NCBI RefSeq assembly: GCF_002176815.1
Contig: NZ_CP021650.1
Location: forward strand, 1-64,000
Length of the DNA stretch: 64,000 nucleotides
Origin: Acidovorax sp. T1
Lineage (GTDB): Bacteria > Pseudomonadota > Gammaproteobacteria > Burkholderiales > Burkholderiaceae_C
Reading direction: 5' to 3'
The position numbers were made by a program, and so were the translations under genes. How positions within the stretch are numbered: position 1 is the first letter of the stretch; each line of letters opens with the position of its first letter. Under the pieces are notes generated by a model that had not been told where the DNA came from, searched no databases, and was given only the letters and a program-made list of their open reading frames with translations. Positions 42,161-50,839 of the stretch are shown piece by piece.

Positions 42161-42290
42161 ATGCACGAAACTCCAAGAAGGGCGGAAATTGCGCAGAACT
42201 TCCCTGCACGACGTTGCGGAACGGCTTGGCTTGCGCTATGGTTTCATGCGCAGTATCATGTAACCATACATGCAACCAATGGAGAGCACC
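42161..42290. other. Non-coding gap before the MazEF-like pair
   Basis: No gene seen. The last 60 bp (CATGCGCAGTATCATGTAACCATACATGCAACC) are AT-richer and hold the likely promoter of the toxin-antitoxin pair, with the inverted repeat CATGTAACCATACATG at 42257-42272 as possible operator. Confidence 0.5.
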
Positions 42291-42506
42291 ATGCCATCAA
42301 TTCACGAATCAAAGGTAGCCCGACACCGCGAACGGATGCGCGCGGCGGGGCTGCGGCCTGTGCAGTTTTGGGTGCCGGACACCCGTTCGCCTGAGTTCAC
42401 GGCGCAAGTGCGCAAGCAATGCCAAAGCCTGAAGGGCGACCCAGCAGAAGCAGAGGTTTTGCGCTTCACCGAAGAGGCGGCATCGCACGTTGAGGGCTGG
42501 GAGTGA
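42291..42506 (+). CDS. MazE-like antitoxin
   Basis: 71-residue antitoxin of the DUF3018/antitoxin-MazE-like type: MPSIHESKVARHRERMRAAG and LRPVQFWVPDTRSPEF are the typical RHH-like N-terminus, followed by a helical tail. GGAGAGCACC precedes the start. The stop overlaps the toxin start (TGATG). Likely represses its own promoter with the toxin. Confidence 0.83.
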   Translation: MPSIHESKVARHRERMRAAGLRPVQFWVPDTRSPEFTAQVRKQCQSLKGDPAEAEVLRFTEEAASHVEGWE

Positions 42507-42826
42507 TGCAGCGAGGCGACCTCGTGACGGTTTCATTGCAGGGTGACTACGGCAAACCACGACCAGCCCTGATCGTTCAATCAGACCTACTAACCGACTT
42601 GGAAAGCGTTGTGCTGTGCCCAGTGACAAGCGACCTGCGCAATGCCGCGTTTCGCGTCACCGTGGAACCGAATCCAGCTAACGGGCTGCGCGCACTATCG
42701 CAAGTTATGGTGGACAAGCTCTCGACGCTACCGCGCACCAAAATCAGTGAACCGTTTGGCCGCCTCGACGATGAGCGAATGAAAGCAATAGATAGGGCGC
42801 TCCTGTTGGTCGTTGGCGTTATTTGA
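42506..42826 (+). CDS. MazF/PemK-like toxin
   Basis: 106-residue endoribonuclease toxin of the PemK/MazF fold: MQRGDLVTVSLQGDYGKPRPALIVQSD contains the conserved GD and KPRPALIV motifs, and VVLCPVTSDL the central strand. MazF toxins cleave RNA at short motifs. ATG at 42506 is preferred; GTG at 42503 is in the same frame. Between a Tn402-type end and a Tn3-type resolvase, as in transposons that carry toxin-antitoxin modules beside res. Confidence 0.86.
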   Translation: MQRGDLVTVSLQGDYGKPRPALIVQSDLLTDLESVVLCPVTSDLRNAAFRVTVEPNPANGLRALSQVMVDKLSTLPRTKISEPFGRLDDERMKAIDRALLLVVGVI

Positions 42827-42945
42827 CCCGGTGCCGGAAAAATCTGGGATTCCGGCTTACTCGGTATCGCGCCGGAATTTTCGGCGGTTCCGGCTTAAGT
42901 CGGTTCGCTGTTCCATTGCGCCGGGATGGCGGCACATGCGCCGCC

Positions 42946-43050
42946 TTGTCCGTCAAACGATCATTAGTCGGCCAAGCCGGTCACTGTCCGGCAATGCGCT
43001 TGAATAACGGGTTGTCGGACATTATGATAGGCGGACGGAAAAACGGACAA
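42946..43050. promoter_or_regulatory. Probable res site of the Tn3-type resolvase
   Basis: Gap in front of the resolvase gene containing several TGTCCG/CGGACA-type half-sites (TTGTCCG 42946, TGTCCGG near 42987, TGTCGGACATTATGATAGG near 43014, CGGACAA 43044-43050) as expected of resolvase subsites. Limits are approximate. Confidence 0.5.
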
Positions 43051-43061
43051 AAGGGGCGGTA

Positions 43062-43625
43062 ATGGCACTCATCGGCTATGCGCGGGTATCGACGGCTGAA
43101 CAGGACACCGCCTTGCAGACGGATGCACTGCGCAAGGCGGGCTGCGAGCGCGTCTTTGAGGACACGGCTTCCGGGGCCAAGGCCGACAGGCCCGGCTTGG
43201 CCGCCGCGCTGGCCTATCTGCGCGACGGCGACGTGCTGGCCGTCTGGCGGCTGGATCGGCTCGGGCGCTCGATGCCACACCTCATCGAGACAATCGGCGC
43301 GCTGGAAGCGCGTGGCGTCGGCTTCCGGTCGCTGACAGAAAGCATTGACACCACCACACCGGGCGGGCGGCTCATCTTCCACGTGTTCGGCGCGCTGGGC
43401 CAGTTCGAGCGCGACTTGATCCGTGAGCGCACCAAGGCCGGGCTGACCGCTGCCGCCGCTCGCGGGCGCAAGGGCGGGCGCAAGCCGGTTGTCACTGCCG
43501 ACAAGTTGCAGCGGGCGCAGGAGCATATTGCCAACGGGCTGAACGTCCGGGAGGCTGCTACACGGCTCAAGGTGAGCAAGACGGCCCTATACGCCGCGCT
43601 GCAAGGCGGGAGCGAGCAACCATGA
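43062..43625 (+). CDS. tnpR: Tn3-type serine resolvase
   Basis: 187-residue resolvase. Catalytic Ser in LIGYARVSTAEQD (about residue 10), the R-rich core VWRLDRLGRS near 63-72, E-helix ALGQFERDLIRERTKAGL, and C-terminal helix-turn-helix (NVREAATRLKVSKTALYAAL). Typical length of Tn3-family TnpR. No transposase tnpA is present nearby, so this is part of a broken transposon. GGGGCGGTA precedes the start; the stop overlaps the next ORF by 4 bp. Confidence 0.9.
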   Translation: MALIGYARVSTAEQDTALQTDALRKAGCERVFEDTASGAKADRPGLAAALAYLRDGDVLAVWRLDRLGRSMPHLIETIGALEARGVGFRSLTESIDTTTPGGRLIFHVFGALGQFERDLIRERTKAGLTAAAARGRKGGRKPVVTADKLQRAQEHIANGLNVREAATRLKVSKTALYAALQGGSEQP

Positions 43626-43823
43626 GCCGCAAGCAAAGCAGTGCCTTCGTCACGACCAGAAAGGGCTTTTGCTATCTCACGGTCAAAGTCGGCAGGAGCA
43701 ATTACAACATCATGCGGATTCGCAATTACACGCTTGAGCCGCAGGACAAGCGAGACATGCGCCGGTTGTATCCCGACTATCTCTTTGACTGGAAGAAGAT
43801 CGGCCAGCAGCTTGCCGAAAAGA
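43622..43823 (+). pseudogene. Truncated unknown ORF cut by IS3-family element
   Basis: About 67 codons (MSRKQSSAFVTTRKGFCYL... QQLAEKM) starting on the resolvase stop and broken by the left end of the IS. Basic, beta-rich start with no family I recognise. Coupling to the resolvase suggests a small transposon-associated protein. The frame continues into the IS only by chance. Confidence 0.55.
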
Positions 43824-43887
43824 TGACCTTGCCCCCGGAAAGTGGAGTTCTTGAGCCTTGTTCAAAATACGACCAAGGAGTCAAGAA

Positions 43888-44214
43888 ATGTCAGACAAGC
43901 AAGTTCGAGCGCAGTACACGCGGGAATACAAATTGGAGGCGGTGCGTCAGGTCAAGGGTGGGCAATCCATTGCTGCCACAGCCAAGGTATTGGGTATCCC
44001 CAAGGCCAGCCTGAGCAACTGGGTACGCCGCGGCGCCAAGGGTGATGTGGGCGGTGTAGGAGACAGACCTGCATCCGTCACGCCTGAGCAAATGGAGCTG
44101 GCGCGCCTGCGTGCTGAGGTTGCCAGGCTTCGAATGGAGCGAGACATCGCAAAAAAAGCCGCGGCGTACTTCGCGCAGGACACGCTGCGAGGTACGCCTG
44201 GATTTACCAAATGA
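43888..44214 (+). CDS. IS3-family OrfA (helix-turn-helix)
   Basis: 108-residue DNA-binding subunit. Helix-turn-helix of the transposase_8 type (YKLEAVRQVKGGQSIAATAKVLGIPKASLSNWV, kept here as one region about 12-45) followed by a leucine-zipper-like helix (LARLRAEVARLRMERDI). An A6G slippery heptamer (A AAA AAG, about 44151-44157) near its end permits a -1 shift into the orfB frame, which is open across the whole overlap, giving the OrfAB transposase. Confidence 0.9.
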   Translation: MSDKQVRAQYTREYKLEAVRQVKGGQSIAATAKVLGIPKASLSNWVRRGAKGDVGGVGDRPASVTPEQMELARLRAEVARLRMERDIAKKAAAYFAQDTLRGTPGFTK

Positions 44215-45080
44215 GAAACCAGTATCCAGTGAGCATCTCCTGCGAAGTGCTGGAGGTCAGCGCCAGTGGCTATTTTGTCTGGCAGCGCCGCCGTGACGCT
44301 GCTCGCCCAGGGCCTGCTGGCCGCCATAGCGACGAAGCCTTACTGGCCCACATGCGTGCAATTCACATAGAGGTCAAGCAGGAGTACGGCTGGCCGCGTA
44401 TGCACAAGGAGCTGCTTGCACGCGGGATTCGTGTCGGTAAAGAGCGGGTACGTCACCTGATGCAGCAGCACGGCATCAAAGCCAAGACCAAGCGCAAATT
44501 CGTGGTGACCACGGATAGCCGGCACAGTCTGCCGGTGGCGCCCGACCTCGTGCAGCGGCGCTTCAATCCCGAGGCGCCCAACCGGTTGTGGAGTGGCGAC
44601 ATCACCTACATCGCTACCGACGAGGGGTGGTTGTACCTGGCGGGCGTCATTGATTTGTTCAGCCGTCAGGTGGTGGGCTGGAGCATGCAAGCCCATATGC
44701 AAGCCAGTCTAGTCAAGGATGCGCTCACCATGGCGTGGTTCCGGCGCCGCCCTGAGGCTGGCCTCATCTTCCACAGCGACCGTGGCAGTCAATATTGCAG
44801 CCACGAATTCCAGGACACGCTACGTGTCTGGGAGATGCGCTCATCGATGAGCAGGAAGGGTAACTGCTGGGACAATGCACCGACCGAAAGCTTCTGGGGC
44901 AGATTGAAAACGGCCAGCCTGTACGGCAGGAAGTTCGCTACCCGGCGTGAGGCCATGGACGCGGTGCTGGACTGGATGGCTTTCTACAATCACCGACGAT
45001 TGCATTCGACGCTGGGATACCTCAGCCCGATGCAATATGAGCAACGCTGGTACGAGGCACAGCGTAAAAAGGCCGCGTAA
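44211..45080 (+). CDS. IS3-family OrfB transposase (DDE integrase core)
   Basis: 289-residue catalytic part. DDE residues: Asp in WSGDITYIATDE (about 127), Asp in FHSDRGSQY (about 188) and Glu in NAPTESFWGRLK (about 225). HTH_21 segment HIEVKQEYGWPRMHKELLARG is upstream. Overlaps orfA by 4 bp (ATGA); as in related elements it is probably made as a fusion with OrfA by frameshifting. All motifs intact, so potentially active. Confidence 0.93.
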   Translation: MRNQYPVSISCEVLEVSASGYFVWQRRRDAARPGPAGRHSDEALLAHMRAIHIEVKQEYGWPRMHKELLARGIRVGKERVRHLMQQHGIKAKTKRKFVVTTDSRHSLPVAPDLVQRRFNPEAPNRLWSGDITYIATDEGWLYLAGVIDLFSRQVVGWSMQAHMQASLVKDALTMAWFRRRPEAGLIFHSDRGSQYCSHEFQDTLRVWEMRSSMSRKGNCWDNAPTESFWGRLKTASLYGRKFATRREAMDAVLDWMAFYNHRRLHSTLGYLSPMQYEQRWYEAQRKKAA

Positions 45081-45119
45081 TCCGTGGGCTAAGAACTCCA
45101 GCAAACAGGGGCAAGGTCA

Positions 45120-45352
45120 CCAAGGCCAAGGAGGTGATGCTGGAGCGCACCCACATCCCCGAATCCCCCTGGTGGGTGGTGCAGGCCAACGACAAGAAAA
45201 AGGCCCGCCTGAACTGCATTGCCCACCTGCTGGAGCAAATGCCCTACAACGAGGTGGAGCGCACCACCATCACCCTGCCAGAACGCGAGCGCCACGAAGA
45301 CTACGTGCGCCAGGCCGTGCCAGCCGACATGATGGTGCCGGAGCGTTACTGA
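45120..45352 (+). pseudogene. ppk2: 3' remnant of polyphosphate kinase 2 gene
   Basis: About 77 codons encoding the C-terminal end of a PPK2-family kinase: ERTHIPESPWWVVQANDKKKARLNCIAHLL is the family's signature (RT..PWxVV..DDKKRARLNCI). The 5' part is missing, replaced by the IS. PPK2 uses polyphosphate to phosphorylate nucleotides. It is convergent with phnE (4-bp gap), so it travelled with the phosphonate genes. Confidence 0.85.
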
Positions 45353-45356
45353 TCGG

Positions 45357-46157
45357 TCAGATCAGCGACTTGCGGATGCGGGCGGACACCAGGTCGATCA
45401 GGCTGACGGTGACCACGACGATGATCATCACCGCCGCGGTCTGGGCGTACTGAAAACCGCGGATGATTTCCCACAGCACCACACCAATGCCCCCCGCGCC
45501 CACCATGCCCACCACCGAGGCAGAGCGCACGTTGGACTCGAAGCGGTAAAGCGCAAACGAAATCCACAGCGGCATGACCTGCGGAATCACGCCGTAGACG
45601 ATTTCGTGCAGCAACCCCGCCCCGGTGGAGCGGATGCCTTCCACCGGTTGCGGGTCGATGGCCTCCACCGCTTCGGAAAACAGCTTGGCCAGCACCCCGG
45701 CGGTGTGGATCCACAACGCCAGCACACCGGCAAACGGCCCCAGGCCCACGGCCACCACGAACAGCATGGCAAACACCATCTCGTTGATGGCCCGCGCGGC
45801 GTCCATCAACCGGCGCACGGGCTGGTGAATCCAGGCCGGCGCGATGTTGCTGGAGGCCAGCAGCGCCAACGGCACCGAGGTCACCACCGCCAGGGCCGTG
45901 CCCCACAGCGCAATCTGCAGGGTGACCACCATCTCGTCGATGTACATGCGCCAGTCGGCAAAGTTGGGCGGAAAGAACTCGGCCAGGTAGGTGGCCATGT
46001 TGCCCGAGTCCCGCCACAGGTCCAGCGGGCGCATGTCGGCACCCCGCCAGGAGGCCGCCAGCAAGGCCAGAACCACCCCCCAGCCCCCATACCAGAGCCA
46101 GCCTTTGCGGGGTTCGTTCAACACAGGGGTGCCCAAGGGGGCAAGAGAAGTGGTCAT
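45357..46157 (-). CDS. phnE: PhnE phosphonate ABC transporter permease
   Basis: 266-residue inner-membrane permease that imports phosphonates with PhnC and PhnD. Six or so hydrophobic segments and the binding-protein-dependent transport motif [17 protein letters not shown] (about 165-181), which contacts the ATPase. N-terminal cytoplasmic stretch [19 protein letters not shown]. Last gene of phnCDE, 22 bp after phnD. Confidence 0.94.
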   Translation of the reverse strand: MTTSLAPLGTPVLNEPRKGWLWYGGWGVVLALLAASWRGADMRPLDLWRDSGNMATYLAEFFPPNFADWRMYIDEMVVTLQIALWGTALAVVTSVPLALLASSNIAPAWIHQPVRRLMDAARAINEMVFAMLFVVAVGLGPFAGVLALWIHTAGVLAKLFSEAVEAIDPQPVEGIRSTGAGLLHEIVYGVIPQVMPLWISFALYRFESNVRSASVVGMVGAGGIGVVLWEIIRGFQYAQTAAVMIIVVVTVSLIDLVSARIRKSLI

Positions 46158-46179
46158 GGCCTGTTCCCGGGGGCTGTCG

Positions 46180-47127
46180 TCAGTTCTTCAGGGCGGCCAG
46201 CTGCTTGTCGATCTCGGCCAGCTTGGCTTGTTTGTCGGCGTCGGACAGGGTGGTGTCGGCCTCCAGCTTGTTGCGCTTGCCAAACAGGTCCAGTTGGCGA
46301 ATGGGCACCAGCTGGGCGTTGGTGGACGGTTTGAAGCCGGAGATCTTGTTGATCTTCATCAGCACCTCTTTCTCACGCGCGTCCGTCTTGCCGTAGTTGA
46401 AGAGGAAATCCTTCAGCTTGGCCTGGGTGGCTTCGGGCAGGTCCTTGCGCCACACCAGGGGGTCGGACGGGATCAGGGGTGAGGTCCAGACGATGCGCAA
46501 CTCCTTGAACTTTTCGGGGTAGTTGGCCTTCAGGCGCTCCAGGTTTACGCTGCTGTTGGTGGCCACGTCCACCTGTTTGTTGGCCACGGCCAGCGCGTTG
46601 GTCTCGTGGTTGGCGTTGCGCACCACCTTGAAATGGCTCTTGGCGTCGATCTTATTCTGGGCAAACACATAGAAGCCCGGGACCACAAAGCCCGAGGTGG
46701 AGTTGGGATCGCCATTGCCAAAGCTGTAGCTTTTGCCGTTCTTCAGCACTTCGTCCAGGCCCTGGATGGGGCTGTCCTTGTGCACGATCAGGTGCGAGTA
46801 GTAGCCCTGGGTGCCGTCGGCGTTGACCATCTGGGCAAACACTTCGCCGTTGGCGCGGTCCACCGCTTCAATGGCCGATTTGTTGCCATACCAGGCCAAC
46901 TGCACCTTGTTGAAGCGCATGCCTTCGATGATGCCGGCGTAGTCCGACGAAAAGAACGCCTTGACCGTGAAGCCGGTCTTCTTGGCCATGTCGTCCAGCA
47001 GCGGCTGCCAGTCGGCTTTGAGGGACTGGCTGGACTCGGTGGAAATGATCCCGAAATTGATGTCTTCGGCGTGTGCCAAGGTCAGGCCCAGGGCAAAGCC
47101 CATGGCCACCGCAAGTTTCTTCAGCAT
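46180..47127 (-). CDS. phnD: PhnD phosphonate-binding periplasmic protein
   Basis: 315-residue solute-binding protein. Signal peptide [20 protein letters not shown] then [17 protein letters not shown], the typical mature start. [31 protein letters not shown] and [19 protein letters not shown] are phosphonate-binding-family motifs with the binding-pocket Tyr/Glu/Ser residues. Delivers phosphonates to PhnE/PhnC. It lies 48 bp after phnC. Confidence 0.95.
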   Translation of the reverse strand: MLKKLAVAMGFALGLTLAHAEDINFGIISTESSQSLKADWQPLLDDMAKKTGFTVKAFFSSDYAGIIEGMRFNKVQLAWYGNKSAIEAVDRANGEVFAQMVNADGTQGYYSHLIVHKDSPIQGLDEVLKNGKSYSFGNGDPNSTSGFVVPGFYVFAQNKIDAKSHFKVVRNANHETNALAVANKQVDVATNSSVNLERLKANYPEKFKELRIVWTSPLIPSDPLVWRKDLPEATQAKLKDFLFNYGKTDAREKEVLMKINKISGFKPSTNAQLVPIRQLDLFGKRNKLEADTTLSDADKQAKLAEIDKQLAALKN

Positions 47128-47175
47128 GTGAACTCCAGTGATGAAAGGGGAAAAACGGGGAAGCAGGAAAAGCGT

Positions 47176-48045
47176 TCAGGCCGCTTGCGCCAGGGGCAAG
47201 GGCATGCCCGCCCATGCGGGCGACGGCGAACCGGGGCTGGGTGCGGCAACCTCCGTGGCATTCACGGGCGGCAACAGTTCTTCCACCTGCACGCCATACA
47301 GCTCGCGCAGCAACGACGGGGTCAGGGCCGCAGAGGGGCCGTCGTACACCACCCGCCCTTGGTGAAGGGCCACCACCCGGGGGCAGTACTTCATGGCGAC
47401 GTCCACCTGGTGCAGCGACACCACCACGGTGACGCGGTCCTCGCGGTTGACGCGGGCCAGAATGTCCATGACCTTGCGAGACGACTCGGGGTCCAGCGAA
47501 GCAATGGGCTCGTCCGCCAGCACCACCCGTGCGCCCTGCACCAAGGTGCGTGCAATGGCGGCCCGCTGCTGTTGCCCACCCGACAGGGTGGATGCGCGCT
47601 GGGCGTGGCATTCGGCAATGCCAACACGGCCCAGGGCTTCCAGAGCCAGGTGCTTTTCATGGGTCTTGAACCAACGCACCCAGCCGCGCCACAGCGGCGT
47701 GCGGTGCAACAAGCCCACCAGCACATTGGTCAACACGGGCAACCGGTCCACCAGGTTGAACTGCTGGAACACAAAACCCACCTGCGATCGCACCCGGCGA
47801 ATGTCGCGGCTCAGCACCCCTTGGCGCTGCACGCACTGCCCTTCAATTTCAATCAGCGATTCGCTGTCGGCGTCGGCCACCACCAACCCGGCCACATGGC
47901 GCAGCAGCGTGGACTTGCCCGAACCCGACGCGCCAATGAGGGCCACCATTTCGCCCTGCTGGATGTTCAGGTGAATGTCACGCAGCGCGTGTTTGCCGTT
48001 GGCAAAATGCTTGTTCAGGTTTTGAATGCGCAGGGCGGTGGACAT
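47176..48045 (-). CDS. phnC: PhnC phosphonate ABC transporter ATPase
   Basis: 289-residue ABC ATPase. Walker [10 protein letters not shown] (about 39-47), Q-loop VFQQFNLV (about 93), signature [13 protein letters not shown] (about 152), Walker [14 protein letters not shown]. The C-terminal 30 residues ([16 protein letters not shown]...) are an extension compared with E. coli PhnC (262 aa). First gene of the phnCDE sub-operon, with its own PhnF-type operator 24 bp upstream. Confidence 0.95.
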   Translation of the reverse strand: MSTALRIQNLNKHFANGKHALRDIHLNIQQGEMVALIGASGSGKSTLLRHVAGLVVADADSESLIEIEGQCVQRQGVLSRDIRRVRSQVGFVFQQFNLVDRLPVLTNVLVGLLHRTPLWRGWVRWFKTHEKHLALEALGRVGIAECHAQRASTLSGGQQQRAAIARTLVQGARVVLADEPIASLDPESSRKVMDILARVNREDRVTVVVSLHQVDVAMKYCPRVVALHQGRVVYDGPSAALTPSLLRELYGVQVEELLPPVNATEVAAPSPGSPSPAWAGMPLPLAQAA

Positions 48046-48068
48046 GGGCTCACTCCGTGGATGGCAAG

Positions 48069-48080
48069 TCGTCTAGACAA
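48069..48080. promoter_or_regulatory. PhnF-type operator before phnC
   Basis: TCGTCTAGACAA within CAAGTCGTCTAGACAA, one base different from the palindrome at the phnF/phnG divergence. It probably lets PhnF control phnCDE separately. Confidence 0.72.
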
Positions 48081-48089
48081 CTCGCAGTG

Positions 48090-48956
48090 TCAAAGCCCTG
48101 TGTGACAGGCATTTGAAGCTTGCGAGAAGCTTTTGTGGCACCCATCCAGCACCCCCTCCACCAGCACCCCGGCGTGGTCACTGGGCATGACCCCCACCCG
48201 TGCGTCAATGCCATCCAACACCACCCGTGCCGCACGCCAGGTCAGCGCCGGGCAGGGTCGGTCCACCACATGGTCCAGGTCCTGCGAAGCAGCGCCCGAG
48301 GCGGGGCAGGTGCTTTTGGGGTGCAGCCCCACCGAAGCAGCCACATCACGCCAGCCCTCCACGCCCATGGGGCCGCGCAAAGACGGGTCTTCCAACGGCA
48401 CATTCAAGTCCCCGCACACCAGCAGTGGTGCATGGGCAGGCCACCCGTCAACGGCGTGTGTCAGCAAGGTCTGCCACTGCAACTGTCGCAGCGCAGGCCC
48501 TCTCTCACAGGGGCCGAGGTGGGTGAGATGGGTGTTGACCAACCGAAGCGGCTGACCGTGGACGTTCAGGTCACAGCACAACGCCAGTCGCTCCCCATCG
48601 GCACCGATGGAGGGCAATGGCCAGAGCCGCTGCTGTGCCACGGGCCACCGGCTCAGCACGGCCAAGCCAGACTCGCTGTCCACCCATTGGCCGCTCATCC
48701 ACCGGCGCTTGCGGCGTGCGGGGGCAAAGACCAGGTGCATGCCCAGCGCCTGGGCCAGGGTGCGTCCCGTGTGCACCCCCACCTGAGGGGCGTGGAACAC
48801 CTCCTGCAAGGCCACCACATCGGCCTGGAGTGCCCGCAACTGGTGGACCATGGCCTGAAGGCGAAGGGCATAGGGGCCATCGCCTTTCCAGGTGTTCAGC
48901 GTCACCAGCCGCCAGGGGCGGCCAGCGGACGCATCAGGACTGCACGGCGGGCCCAT
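48090..48956 (-). CDS. Endonuclease/exonuclease/phosphatase-fold hydrolase in phn cluster
   Basis: 288-residue protein of the EEP superfamily (Mg-dependent phosphoesterases): RLVTLNTWKGDG (about 15-26), VVALQEVF (about 51), LVNTHLTHLG, CGDLNVP (about 189) and MPSDHAGVLV (about 262) are the catalytic Asn, Glu, His, Asp-Asn and Asp-His motifs in order. No signal peptide. The start at 48956 overlaps the upstream acyltransferase stop by 23 bp; further upstream codons lack similarity. Not part of the classical C-P lyase set. Its substrate is unknown; a phosphoester made during phosphonate breakdown is an inference. Confidence 0.82.
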   Translation of the reverse strand: MGPPCSPDASAGRPWRLVTLNTWKGDGPYALRLQAMVHQLRALQADVVALQEVFHAPQVGVHTGRTLAQALGMHLVFAPARRKRRWMSGQWVDSESGLAVLSRWPVAQQRLWPLPSIGADGERLALCCDLNVHGQPLRLVNTHLTHLGPCERGPALRQLQWQTLLTHAVDGWPAHAPLLVCGDLNVPLEDPSLRGPMGVEGWRDVAASVGLHPKSTCPASGAASQDLDHVVDRPCPALTWRAARVVLDGIDARVGVMPSDHAGVLVEGVLDGCHKSFSQASNACHTGL

Positions 48957-49623
48957 ACCGGTGCAGAAAGCGGCGCAGGTCCGAAAAATCGGGCAGGCGT
49001 TCTGCCAGGGTCTGGTGGTCCCAGTCCCACCAGGCGGTGGCCTCCAGGGCCTGGGCAATGTCGCGCGCAAAACGCATGCGCAACACCCGCGCCGTGGCCC
49101 CGGCCACGATGGCATACGCCGGCACATCCTTGGTCACCACGGCGTTGCTGCCCACCACGGCCCCATGTCCGATGCGCACCCCCGGCATGATGACCGCGCC
49201 ATGCCCGATCCAGGTGTCGTGCCCGATGCTCACGCGCTGACGCCGCCGCCATTCAAAAAACACGTCGTCATCGGCATCGGCCAGGCCATAGCGGCTGAGC
49301 CGGTAAGTGAAGTGGTGCAGGCTGGGACGCTCCATGGGATGGAAGCCCGGGTTGATGCGCACCATGGCTGCGATGTTGGAGAACTTGCCGATGTCGGTGG
49401 ACATCAGCTCGCAGCCCCGACCGATGTAGCTGTAGTCGTCCAGCACGCTGTCGCCCATGTGGACGGCATCGCCCACTTCGGTGTAGCGGCCCAGCAGGCT
49501 GTCCTGCACCACCGCGGTGGGCGACAGCGAGGGTGCTTCGGTCAGGCGGGGGCGTGGCTCGACGTTGTGGGCCGCCACGTGGGTGAAGCGGCTCGCGGCG
49601 GGAGAGGGAGCGGTTGCGGTCAT
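48934..49623 (-). CDS. Phosphonate-cluster hexapeptide acyltransferase
   Basis: 229-residue left-handed beta-helix transferase of the kind found in many phn operons (the phn_thr-fam type of xenobiotic/chloramphenicol acyltransferase fold): SLLGRYTEVGDAVHMGDSVL, IGHDTWIGHGAVIMPGVRIGHGAVVGSNAVV (hexapeptide repeats, about 133-165). His in SLHHFTYR may be catalytic. Likely acylates an aminophosphonate or a pathway compound; substrate unknown. It follows phnM by 13 bp. Confidence 0.86.
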   Translation of the reverse strand: MTATAPSPAASRFTHVAAHNVEPRPRLTEAPSLSPTAVVQDSLLGRYTEVGDAVHMGDSVLDDYSYIGRGCELMSTDIGKFSNIAAMVRINPGFHPMERPSLHHFTYRLSRYGLADADDDVFFEWRRRQRVSIGHDTWIGHGAVIMPGVRIGHGAVVGSNAVVTKDVPAYAIVAGATARVLRMRFARDIAQALEATAWWDWDHQTLAERLPDFSDLRRFLHRYGPAVQS

Positions 49624-49636
49624 GGCCTACACCGGT

Positions 49637-50839
49637 TCAAAGCACCCGCTGGCCTTCGCGCCACACGGCCCGCACCACGGCGTGGTGGTGGCCGTCGGCC
49701 ACCTCGACCACGCGCACCTGCACCAGATCGGCCCGCAGGCCCACGGCCAGTTCGCCCCGATCGTTCAAGCCCACCGAACGGGCGGGGTTGCGGGTGACGG
49801 TGGCCACGGCCTGCGGCAGGCTCAGGGGCCCTTCGTCCACCAACTGCAGGGCAGCGGTCAGCAGGCTGCCGGGCACGTAGTCGCTGGAGAGAATGTCCAG
49901 CAGCCCCAGGCGGGCCAAGTGCGACGCCGCCACGTTGCCCGAGTGCGAGCCCCCGCGGACCACGTTGGGCCCGCCCATCACGGTGGCCATGCCACGCTCA
50001 CGGGCGGCGCGCGCCGCCAGCTCGGTGGTGGGGAACTCGCTCACGCTCACGCCTTCGGCATGCGCCTCTTCCACATGGGCCAGCGTGGTGTCGTCGTGGC
50101 TGGCCAGGGCAATGCCGCGGCTGTGGGCGTAGTCCACAAAATGGCGACGGTGGGGGCGCACGTAACGCTCCTGCATCTCGGCGGCTTCGGCCACCTTGCG
50201 CAGGAACTTTTCTTCGCTCCAGCCTTTTTTGCCCAGGTAGTAGACCTTGGCGTGGGTCAGGTCCTCCCACTGGCGCTGGCCTGGGGTGTGGTCCATCAGC
50301 GAGATGATGCCCACCCGGGGGTTGTCAATAAAAGGAGCAAACAAGTCAATGGTGTTGGGCGCAGGAAGCTCGCAGCGAACATGAAAGTGGTGATCCGCCC
50401 GCAACAACCCACGGTCCATGCAGCGTTGCAAGTTGTCCACCACCCCGGTCCAGGCGCTGCCGCGCAGGCTCTCGGTGTCGGCCTCGCCCACGCCCAGCGC
50501 GTCGAACACCGTGGTGATGCCCGCGGCGGCAATCTCGGCGTCGTGGGCCAGCAGGGCGGGCAGCTCGGGCCAGTTCACCTTGGGCCGGGGCATCAGGTGC
50601 CGCTCGAAGTTGTCGGTGTGGATTTCCACCAGCCCGGGCAACAGGTAGTCGCCCGCCAGGTCCAGCGCCCCCAGGGGCACCGCAGCGCCGCTGTCCACGG
50701 CGGCAATGCGCCCGTGGCGGACCTGCAAGGAACCGGTCACCACCTCGTCGGCCAGCACCAGGCGGGCGTTGGCCAAGGACAGTTCCGGGGCATTCAGTGC
50801 CGAAGGATCGGCCAGGGGCAGTTCACGGGGGGCGTTCAT
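49637..50839 (-). CDS. phnM: PhnM ribose 1-methylphosphonate 5-triphosphate diphosphatase
   Basis: 400-residue amidohydrolase-fold enzyme that removes pyrophosphate from alpha-D-ribose 1-alkylphosphonate 5-triphosphate, giving the PhnJ substrate. Metal-site motif LPGLVEIHTDNFERHLMPRP (about 67-86) and DHTPGQRQW (about 183), and ASHDDTTLAHVEEA near 250, are typical PhnM. Start overlaps the phnL stop (ATGA), so translation is coupled. Confidence 0.95.
   Translation of the reverse strand: MNAPRELPLADPSALNAPELSLANARLVLADEVVTGSLQVRHGRIAAVDSGAAVPLGALDLAGDYLLPGLVEIHTDNFERHLMPRPKVNWPELPALLAHDAEIAAAGITTVFDALGVGEADTESLRGSAWTGVVDNLQRCMDRGLLRADHHFHVRCELPAPNTIDLFAPFIDNPRVGIISLMDHTPGQRQWEDLTHAKVYYLGKKGWSEEKFLRKVAEAAEMQERYVRPHRRHFVDYAHSRGIALASHDDTTLAHVEEAHAEGVSVSEFPTTELAARAARERGMATVMGGPNVVRGGSHSGNVAASHLARLGLLDILSSDYVPGSLLTAALQLVDEGPLSLPQAVATVTRNPARSVGLNDRGELAVGLRADLVQVRVVEVADGHHHAVVRAVWREGQRVL

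Larger units (their letters stand above)
43824..45119 (+). mobile_element. IS3-family insertion sequence
   Basis: 1296-bp element with ends TGACCTTGCCCC (43824) and the complement GGGGCAAGGTCA (45119); longer imperfect inverted repeats include TGGAGTTCTT. It holds orfA and orfB in the -1 frame relation. Flanking triplets differ (AGA left, CCA right), so there is no target duplication. The element sits on a junction between unrelated DNAs and looks intact. Confidence 0.9.

Noticed and set aside
46606..48105. 499-codon frame opposite phnD and phnC
   Set aside because: Antisense shadow rich in His/Gln/Gly; phnC and phnD are unambiguous.
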